Positions 56,630-64,000 of a stretch of 64,000 nt of DNA are shown here, in pieces. The stretch covers positions 48,006,166 to 48,070,165 of the forward strand of contig OX439044.1 in NCBI GenBank assembly GCA_949317995.1. Reading direction: 5' to 3'. Every line of letters begins with the position of its first letter. The first letter of the stretch is position 1. A model generated the notes under the pieces. That model saw only the letters and a list, made by a program, of their open reading frames with translations. It made no database searches and was not told where the DNA came from. Position numbers and translations under genes: made by a program. Origin of the DNA: Acholoe squamosa. Its lineage: Eukaryota > Annelida > Polychaeta > Phyllodocida > Polynoidae.

Positions 56630-57300
56630 GAGCCTCCTCTCGTCATGGTCTGCTCCTAGTGCTGCCCCGCACTGCTCACCATAGGGCAGGCACCCCGTGC
56701 TCAGCTGTTGGCTGTTACTCCATGTGTGCTCTGAGCCACTCCCATCACTGAGAGTTGCTCCTGGTGCTGCCCCTGCCTGCTCACCATGGGGCGTGCACTC
56801 TGTGCACCGCTGTTGGGTCTCATTCCCTTCATATTGCACCTGCATTATAATCATGTTAATTATCTCTCTTCATATCAGTGTGAACTGCTCTTATCTTCAT
56901 GTACATGTGAGCTGCTCCCCTCCTTACCAGTGTCTACTGATGCTAGCTGGCTACTTACAATCCCACAGTTGGGTATGAGCTGCTCCCTGTGTGCATTGAT
57001 GCTGTGCAGATCATGTCCAATACATGTACAATCGTTCCCAAGAATCTCTCCATTCAGATGACCACTGCACAATGTCATCTGAAATAGATCTGTGGGGTAT
57101 GTAATCTGTCTTACTGCCAAATCCTACACCCTTGACAGATCCAGGTTATCTTTATGTAGGCCCGCACTTCATGTGTCCGCACTTTCACCGAGCTGCTCCT
57201 CCAGTAAGTGCACCCATCGTGAACACCTGTTTGTGAGTTGCTCCCCTAATAAAAACAATTAGGTGAGCGGCTTCGGACAGTCACTACTGAGCCACTCCTG
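56630..57300 (+). repeat. Scattered GAGCTGCTCC motif cluster in LTR element
   Basis: gagctgctcc or close variants occur about ten times (for example 56882, 56909, 56978, 57191, 57237). More copies lie near 59085, 59717 and 59800, and one in the LTR. Spacing is irregular. Confidence 0.5.
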
Positions 57301-57351
57301 TGGCCTTCCTGATGTCTACATGGGGTGTTCCTTACACAGCCTCCCCATCTA

Positions 57352-58512
57352 CCGTAATCTCTCGCGTAGAAGGCGCAGCCCGCGTAGAAGGCGCACCCCC
57401 AACTTAGGGAAGGCAGATCCGCGTAGAAGGCGCATCTGCTGCTTCTGAATCTAATATTTGAAAAACCCGCGTATAAGGCGCACCCCTAACTCAAGGAGCA
57501 TGGTCCACTCAAAGGACCCAACCCAAAGGGGCATTTCAAATATTGTCTGCAACTATCAATACCCCAACTGGTCATGTATTTTCTTTAACCAAAGAAAAGG
57601 TGTAGTCTATACCATGGTGCTCTAAATACCCTTAAACTGCTGAATGAAACATGCCATTCTGCTCACCATAAAAGTGTTTGGAAATGTGTGTACACCCCAC
57701 TCACTGAGAGCTTTGTTAATTACACTATTGACCTTTTAATCAAGAGAATCCATGCAGCATTATAATCAAAAATCCTGCCATAGTGTGTGCTGCCACCTGG
57801 TGTTGTATGAGCTGTATGTCATTCTCTATTCTCTACATTACAAACTACTGGTATCCCAGCATGCCATGTCTCTAGAAGACAGGCCTATTTCCCTGTTATA
57901 ACAGTGTGGGCCTAGATAATCAATGGGAGGGTATGGTATGAACAAATAACAAATTTGGTTTGAACCTGTCTTATCTATAACTTGTTAACAAATAATGCAA
58001 ATCAGAGGATTATTTCTTTCAAAAAATTAACAGTATTGTACCTTTCAAAATGATGCCAAATAACATCAGTTGTGGGCCATATGAAGACAATTGGCATCAA
58101 TAGTAGTTAATGAGTTAAATGATTCCTAGAAGAACACCAGGTGGCAGCACACACTATGACAGAATTATTGATTATAATGCTGCATGAATTCTCTTGAATA
58201 AAAGGTCAATAGTGTAATTAACAAAGCTCTCAGTGAGTGGGGTGTACACACATTTCCAAACACTTTTATGGTGAGCAGAATGGCATGTTTCATTCAGCAG
58301 TTTAAGGGTATTTAGTGCACCATGGTATAGACTACACCTTATCTTTGGTTAAAGAAAATACATGACCCTGTGTACATCTTTCTGGTTTGGAAAGTGGAGG
58401 TTCCCCGCGTATAAGGCGCACCCCCAACTCAAGGCAATTACCCTCCCGCGTATAAGACCCAGTCACGATCTGATTCGCGTATAAGACGCGCCTTATACGC
58501 GGGAGATTACGG
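57352..58512. mobile_element. Fold-back Tc1/mariner-like element nested in the LTR element
   Basis: 1161 bp between TA dinucleotides (57350-57351, 58513-58514). Ends CCGTAATCTCTCGCGTA and TACGCGGGAGATTACGG. Next to each end are repeats of gcgta(g/t)aaggcgcac (three to four left, three right). Further in, about 245-bp inverted arms (about 57567-57808 and 58129-58372) match almost base for base. No transposase. TA duplication and TIR type point to Tc1/mariner (pogo-like), non-autonomous. Confidence 0.85.
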
Positions 58513-58514
58513 TA

Positions 58515-60550
58515 TTACCAGATATACCAGTAACTGAGTACCAGCCTATTGCATTGATATGATATAATATAGTACTGTAGTGTGCTAATGGTATCATCCA
58601 TAGCAGTGCTGCAGTGTATATTGTGTGATGTATAGTACTGAGCAGTCACAGTGCACAGTGTCTATTATCTCTGTGCATTTCCTAACTTCTAGCTTCTAGA
58701 AATCCTGCAGTCAATGGCTATGATAGTTCAGGAACTAGCATTTAACGATGGTTTGTTTTTGTTGTTGTTGTTGTTGTTGTTTTTTTTTTTTCCGTCTGGA
58801 GCCCCTTCCTAGGCCCGCTCTGTAGTAGGTGACCAATGTGGGGGCTGTGCTTCCTTTGAGCAGAGCATGAGTCCAGTCTGCCTGTATGACGGACACCCAC
58901 ACCGAATGACTCACCAGCACTTCATTCATACATTATCTGTAGCTAAGGCTGCTTACTCAGGCAGTATGCTGGGCTGCCCCTCTCTATTACTACTGCTATC
59001 AGTAGATGTCTGCCTCATACTATCTGCTTATTTCTTTTAACATGAGTCATGATACCTCTACTTGGTTGAACGTTGCTGTGGGGTTGAGCTGCTCCTTGTC
59101 GACATTACTAGCCCTTTGTGAGCAGCAGTCAATAAAGTATGTCATCATGCCAACTGTGCACTCCTTCTGCTGTGTACCAAATGCAAATGTGTACCCCAGC
59201 TGCTACTTCAATACTACAGATATTGTCTATCAGTCTTCTCACAATCTTCTACCAATTTCCACATCTACTTCTTTAAATAATTGTCTTGATGTAACGAAGA
59301 AAGGTAAGGCACATGGCACACAATAGCCCTTCCAGTCTAACTCCCTACCTTCATTCAGCAGTCAACTAGAGGGAAATAAATGTGCCTCTCCTGTTCCAAT
59401 ACCTCCTCGTACATTGTGCTTGCCTGATAACATCAAAGTCTTATGGATATAGGCATCCTTCCTGGTGGTTTGTACTGTACATGTTTCCTAGAACTAAGCA
59501 CAAAACCATGTAAGGTCTGTGGGCATCCTCCCTTGTTCCTGACCATGTTTTCTATCCATCATAGCATATGCTTTTAAACAAAGCTAATTAGTATTATGCA
59601 TAATGATTATGCCTACTCGGTTAGCTAGATGGAGCATGCAGGTTTCTATAGTGACCTAGTAGAGTAATGTATAGTAGAGGCAAGGCACCCCAGTGAGCCC
59701 CTGCCGCTGTCAGTGCTGAGCTGCTCATGTTGTGAGTCATCCCGCCTACGTGACCCTGAACAGCTCCTCTCACTAAAAAAAAAAAACCAACAAGCGATGA
59801 GCTGCTCTCTAGGCACACCCCTATTTCAGTAGACTGCCTGTAGGGTAGAGTAAGGTGGAAGTCCTTGGTCATTACTGCATTCCTCACCTCCTGTTTCCAC
59901 TAAGTGTATAACCACTTTGCTGCTGATCTGCATTCACACTGCTTATCCAGGCAGCATGGTGGGCTGCCCCTCTCTGTCCCCCTCTGCTATTGTGGCTGTC
60001 TACCTCTACCCATGATAGGTTGTTTCAGTGGGCACTCACATTAATGGCTCACATGCTATTACTCCCATATACCTTTGTTTGGTTCAATTACATTTTAATC
60101 ATTAGGCCCATATTGCTGTTTGTGGAAGGTTCACACACATATATCAGGCCTACCTGTCAGTGTCCCAACTGTCTGCTGTCTCCCCTGTTAGGGTATACAT
60201 AAATCACATTGTATGGATATTGTAGAGAAATCACTGGTTATCAAATGGTCCATCCCTAGTATTACAGTGAGTAACCACCTTGCATGGTGGCTGCTCCACC
60301 AGTACCTGCCGAGTCACTAATCTAGGCACAGCATGCCAGCTGTTACACAAAAAAAAAAACAAACACACATACCACACATACACCCTGTATGTTACTCGAG
60401 CAGCTCCCCTGGCTGCGGGCTGATATCCCTTTTTATCAGTCTTGCGGTTTGAGTGAGGGAGGGTGGTGTGCTCTGGCCCCCGGACCCCTAGGTGTACCAG
60501 GTGCAGGGGGTGGGCCGAGCCATTCATCACCTCTCTCCCCAGCCTATGCA
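58515..60550. other. Non-coding interior of the LTR element between fold-back element and gag
   Basis: Contains a (GTT)n plus T-run at about 58757-58791 and gagctgctc motifs. No reverse transcriptase, integrase or protease motif in any frame. The 107-codon frame that follows gag (60551-60231) begins with GTG and has no domain. Confidence 0.5.
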
Positions 60551-61444
60551 CTACAGATTTAAAATCCCAGCTACACGTGCCTTCTGGAATTCTGTATGAT
60601 TTAATCTGTCCATCTGTTTATACAGTTGCTTCAATGCCTTGATTGGATCCCTGTTTTTCTGCTTCTGATACTGCATCCATATAGCACATTTCTCTGTAGC
60701 ATGTGTTGTAGCTTTGTGTATGTGGCAATATATGCTGGGTTGATTACTAGTGGTCTGCTCTGAGGCATAGTGTCCATTCTCCAATGCCTTCTGTCCTTTC
60801 TTTCCAATGGCTTCTATTTTCTCCCTACACTTCACAATATATGTCTCAACCATTAATTTGAACTGTTCCTGCATATAACTCTGCCTATCCTTCACTCCAG
60901 CTTGTGGTACTTCTTCACTCTCTTCATAAGGCTTGTCCAATATTCTCTCCTTCTCAATTATCTCCAGCATAGATGTGAGTTTCACTGCTTCTTCCAGGGT
61001 TGTCAGCTGATCCTTCTTAACATGCTCATCAATAGGTGGAAGCAATCCATTAATGAAGACTGCTAACTTGATGTCTTCAGGTGCAATGTCATTGCCATAT
61101 TGCTTGATTTTGAGTGCAAAATCTATTACAGATTCTCCCTCCTCTTGCTTCAGATTGTTCAGATCTTTGTATTTCTTCCATGATGGTCTACTGTCTCCAA
61201 ATACTGCCTTGATTATTTCCTTTACTTTGTCTACTGTGTTTTTATCACCCTCAGGCACTGTCCTGAGCCATGTATCTGCTTTTTCTTTGAGTCCCAACTT
61301 GATAAGTCCCAGATATTCCTGCTCCTTCCAATGGCAGATACCTCTCATTGTCTCCATGACAGAGAAATAGCCATCAGCATCCTCTCCTTCTAGCCCTGCA
61401 AATGATGGTAATGTTAGATATGGCATTGCCATGATTCTTTCCAT
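60551..61444 (-). CDS. Retrotransposon Gag polyprotein
   Basis: 297 codons from ATG at 61444 to TAG at 60551. The N-terminal half starts MERIMAMPYLTLPSFAGLEG and has the tryptophan-containing capsid-like pattern of Ty3/Gypsy-type retrotransposon Gag (residues about 10-170: ADTWLRTVPEG, EGESVIDFALKIKQYG). A zinc-knuckle variant follows at about residue 238, YCHIHKATTHATEKC, spaced C-X2-H-X4-H-X4-C with His for the second Cys, as seen in some Gypsy-type Gags. It should assemble the virus-like particle and bind element RNA. It lies about 280 nt inside the 5' LTR, as expected. Intact, in line with the young LTRs. Confidence 0.85.
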   Translation of the reverse strand: MERIMAMPYLTLPSFAGLEGEDADGYFSVMETMRGICHWKEQEYLGLIKLGLKEKADTWLRTVPEGDKNTVDKVKEIIKAVFGDSRPSWKKYKDLNNLKQEEGESVIDFALKIKQYGNDIAPEDIKLAVFINGLLPPIDEHVKKDQLTTLEEAVKLTSMLEIIEKERILDKPYEESEEVPQAGVKDRQSYMQEQFKLMVETYIVKCREKIEAIGKKGQKALENGHYASEQTTSNQPSIYCHIHKATTHATEKCAIWMQYQKQKNRDPIKALKQLYKQMDRLNHTEFQKARVAGILNL

Positions 61445-61726
61445 CTAGCTTAGTACAGACTAGTTAAGGTTTGGATGTCTGTCTGTGTCTGTCTGCTGCT
61501 TTTGAGAGTACATCGAAGTGAGTGCTGCACATCATATGCTACCAGTCACTAGTCACTCACCATCTGCATGGCTGCCACTGGGACAGGTTGCGGTGGGTTG
61601 TATGGTGGGCATCTCCCCCCTGTATCTGCTGTCTGTCTCCATGAGCAGTAGAGCTATGAGCTACCGGGTCAGTAATCCACTAATCAGTGAGCTTAATTAG
61701 CAATCACACCACTGTTCTCCACCATC

Positions 61727-62369
61727 TGGGCTGTATGGTTGTGTTGGATGTGTATATTAGGGGGTGTTACTTGTGTTGGGGTTAGCTAGACTCAAGTGTC
61801 TCTCTGTAGACCAGCCCACTCTTAATCCACAGATGAGTACTGCTCTGGATGGGTTTACTGGGTTTTATTGTCCATTCACACATAGATATGATAGGTTACA
61901 ATCCTCAATAGTCCATGGCAATGTCAGTAGCAGAACAGTGTGACTAGCAAGGTGTGTGCATGTAGATGTGGCCGTGTGGAGAGATAGTGGCTCCAGGCCT
62001 AGCTGAGCTGCTCTACTCGTAGTCCATGGTTCGACACCAGGCCCTAGCCTAGCGTCCGCTCTTCATGCCGGCTCCCGCACTTCTGCGCGGCTCATCCTGC
62101 TCGTCTCTACCTGGGTTTCTCTCTGCTCGGTTATTGGCTGAATCCCTCATCACGTGTCCACCGCATGCACACCCCTCCTTTTCCTCCTGACCAGATCTCG
62201 TCGACTCCCCTCCGTCTGCAACATTCCACAGCCTACCATAAACTCTAGCTACCATAAACCCTATACAGGATTCCCATAGCTCTCTCTCATATAGCATACA
62301 ACAAACACAGACATAACTGTACCCTGATATACCCGTCCATTATAATTATTGGCTATTGATGACAAGACA
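61727..62369 (-). repeat. 5' LTR (element on minus strand)
   Basis: Copy of the 53632-54274 LTR with no mismatch found by eye; carries the element's promoter by position. Confidence 0.92.
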
Positions 62370-62634
62370 ACGTGTTGATCAATTCTATCGTATATCGCCT
62401 TTTGACGAAAGCACATGTGTTCTCGTTATGGAATTGATATACTCCTATAGCTCTATCTGTGGTGGTACCAACCACTCTTTGAAATGCATCTTTGAAACAC
62501 ACACTCAATGAAACAAATACATCATTAGAAACAAACACTTTATGAACACCTTGGTTTAACAATGGAGCCTTAAAGAACAAAACATCGGATGCATCTACTA
62601 TTTCCCAAGTGAAAATGGGATCGCAAGTACACAT
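62370..62634 (-). pseudogene. 5' part of a 137-codon ORF split by the LTR retrotransposon
   Basis: ATG at 62634 opens a frame that runs 88 codons to the insertion point and continues in frame in 53627-53479. It lies 169 nt after the polymerase stop, on the same strand, so it likely belongs to the same virus-like or Polinton-like element. Begins MCTCDP; no domain recognised. Apart from the insertion no lesion is seen. Confidence 0.7.
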
Positions 62635-62802
62635 TGTCTTGTTTTTTTTTTCAACACTGATACACGAGGTAAGTCGGTGGACGAAGTAGATGAAGTTAAT
62701 ACAACAACAAAGGATATTATCTAACCTGCTTATCTACATCTACATTTTTTTTTTCCTTCACAGTTATTTAAATTTTATTTTTTTATTATATTTTTTTTAT
62801 TT
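62635..62802. other. A+T-rich intergenic gap of the virus-like element
   Basis: T-runs and ATTT repeats between the polymerase stop and the next ORF; probably contains termination and promoter signals. Confidence 0.4.
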
Positions 62803-64000
62803 TCATAACTCTAAAGGACTCGTTGTCACTCCGTCAGAATGTATGCGACGCTTCACATATAAGTAACTCAGTCCCTTTTTCTCTATCATATAAGTGTGCA
62901 TTTTGTTTTCTATCACTTTAAAATTTGTATTAACAATGCGGATAGTTTTTCGTTTTAAAAGAACATCCAAGAAGTCTTTGGGTTCTTGAACGTTTTGTTT
63001 TTTTATGACACCCTTCGCACTCCATTTCTTTGATTTTCTTTCACCTATCGAGTCTTTATCGTAGCAAATATAAGTCTTGGAGTTGAAACGTAGAATTCCA
63101 TCACCCTCCCACTCGGATTTGAAAAGACCCGGAGTTCTCTGATCGTGAATGTATCATTTCTGACAACAAGCGAGGGGGATTCATTCTTGGACGCCTTGGG
63201 TTTTTATCTTTACGAAAAGCTCTAAGTGGTCATCGCACACCACTGTTGGAATCCAGTTTTGTTTCTCTCTAAAGTACGATTCTCTCAGGTCGGGTTTTGT
63301 TTTTTTATGACACCCTTCGCACTCCATTTCTTTGATTTTCTTTCACCTATCGATTCTTTATCGTAGCAAATATAAGTCTTGGAGTTGAAACGTAGAATTC
63401 CATCACCCTCCCACTCGGATTTGAAAAGACCCGGAGTTCTCTGATCGTGAATGTATCATTTCTGACAACAAGCGAGGGGGATTCATTCTTGGACGCCTTG
63501 GGTTTTTATCTTTACGAAAAGCTCTAAGTGGTCATCGCACACCACTGTTGGAATCCAGTTTTGTTTCTCTCTAAAGTACGATTCTCTCAGGTCGGGTTTC
63601 ACGAGTTGGTTCAATGATTCGCCACTGAGAGCCATGTAAAGACTGTCAGTGTCCATTTGACAAAGACCGTAATCACGTCGATCGATAAATTTATCCAAAA
63701 AGTCGAATAGGAAGATGGTTCCTCACTGTTTTCGGTTGCAGTTTGACTTCAAAGAGATCTGTGCTCAACTCTGTACCATTTTTGAACCGCCACCAATTAG
63801 TCAATAATTCAAACGTTTGACCTCTAGTGTATTTCACAGTGGTGTGTTTTTCTTTGTTGCAAATTGTTTTACCGTATGTTGTGTTTCCCATCAACTTGTA
63901 ACAGTCTGACAGAATTTTCTCGTTCGCGTTTATATCACCACGTCTTCGCGCCGCGGTTACTTCCTAGGAAAGTATTCTATGAACATCTGCACTTCGGTGA
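62803..64000 (-). pseudogene. Protein-primed-type family B DNA polymerase, C-terminal part, decayed; runs off the window
   Basis: C-terminal palm and thumb of a DNA_pol_B_2-type polymerase as found in Polinton/Maverick elements and related animal DNA viruses. In minus-strand order: a motif B region with NTTYGKT (about 63880), the catalytic motif C with DTDS (about 63650), a conserved TPGLFK block near 63434 and again near 63132 (duplicated), and a basic C-terminus ending at TGA 62805-62803. Lesions: a frameshift near 63960, a frameshift near 63695, two in-frame TGA codons just before each TPGLFK block, and an out-of-frame 302-bp tandem duplication. The N-terminal part lies beyond 64000. Host-integrated element, not a cellular replicative polymerase. 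Confidence 0.8.
62992..63595 (+). repeat. 302-bp tandem duplication inside the polymerase pseudogene
   Basis: Copies 62992-63293 and 63294-63595 differ by one base (g at 63052, t at 63354). As 302 is not a multiple of three, the duplication shifts the polymerase frame. It is either a very recent event or an assembly error. Confidence 0.93.

Larger units (their letters stand above)
53632..62369 (-). mobile_element. Young LTR retrotransposon, gag-only (pol missing), minus strand
   Basis: Two direct 643-bp LTRs with TG..CA ends (53632-54274 and 61727-62369) that show no difference by eye, flanked by ACGT on both sides (53628-53631, 62370-62373). Identical LTRs and an intact duplication mean a recent insertion. 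Downstream of the 5' LTR on the minus strand lies a leader, then a 297-codon Gag. No protease, reverse transcriptase, RNase H or integrase frame exists in the remaining 6 kb, so it must depend on another element's enzymes. A tRNA-complementary TGG starts 3 nt past the 5' LTR, a possible primer site. A G-rich purine stretch (agagggggag) lies about 12 nt before the 3' LTR. Gag type suggests Ty3/Gypsy-like, inferred. Confidence 0.9.

Noticed and set aside
54275-60550. Decayed pol gene inside the LTR element
   Set aside because: No reverse transcriptase, RNase H, integrase or protease motif in any frame on either strand; the interior is tandem repeats and a nested fold-back element.
60231-60551. 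107-codon frame directly after gag as a pol or accessory gene
   Set aside because: Starts with GTG, contains low-complexity Phe/Leu from an A-run, and shows no protease or polymerase motif.

Overview
This is eukaryotic, almost certainly metazoan, DNA: about 60% A+T, gene-poor, with very large introns and dense non-autonomous mobile elements. The one well-supported host gene is a secreted Frizzled-related protein (sFRP, 1/2/5-like) on the minus strand. Its three coding exons are far apart: exon 1 at 44876-45419 (signal peptide plus ten-cysteine Frizzled CRD), exon 2 at 28454-28531 (start of the netrin-like NTR domain) and exon 3 at 7391-7914 (rest of the NTR plus an Arg/Gly-rich tail). Both junctions keep reading phase, giving a 381-residue secreted Wnt modulator. 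sFRPs occur across animals. The repeat style looks like a marine invertebrate, but I cannot name the phylum from sequence alone.

Layout. 1-6.7 kb: 3' flank of sFRP with minisatellites, an ATGCAT-rich satellite and small inverted-repeat elements. 6.7-7.4 kb: probable sFRP 3' UTR. 7.9-28.5 kb: intron 2 (20.5 kb), with many MITEs (hAT-like CAG..CTG ends, Harbinger-like TTA target duplications, CACTG-ended elements) and degenerate tandem repeats. 28.5-44.9 kb: intron 1 (16.3 kb), with more MITEs, nested CACTG-type elements, two tRNA-like SINE heads, and three tiny exon-like segments (9, 9 and 18 nt) with splice sites in the right orientation and phase. 45.4-45.8 kb: promoter/5' region with two TGACGTA motifs. 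45.8-53 kb: intergenic DNA with a 1.1-kb transposon carrying about 20 copies of a GC-rich palindrome, a pogo-like MITE, and an array of three perfect palindromes.

53-64 kb is a nest of elements. A compact, decayed virus-like or Polinton-like element on the minus strand holds a protein-primed-type family B DNA polymerase pseudogene (broken by frameshifts, two TGA stops and a 302-bp tandem duplication) and a 137-codon ORF. That ORF was split by a very young LTR retrotransposon (53632-62369) with 643-bp LTRs that look identical and a 4-bp target duplication ACGT. The retrotransposon encodes only Gag. Where pol should be there is about 6 kb of non-coding, repeat-rich DNA, which holds a 1.16-kb fold-back Tc1/mariner-like element.

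Most other open reading frames are low-complexity, repeat-derived or chance. All coordinates were read by eye; no alignment or database search was run.
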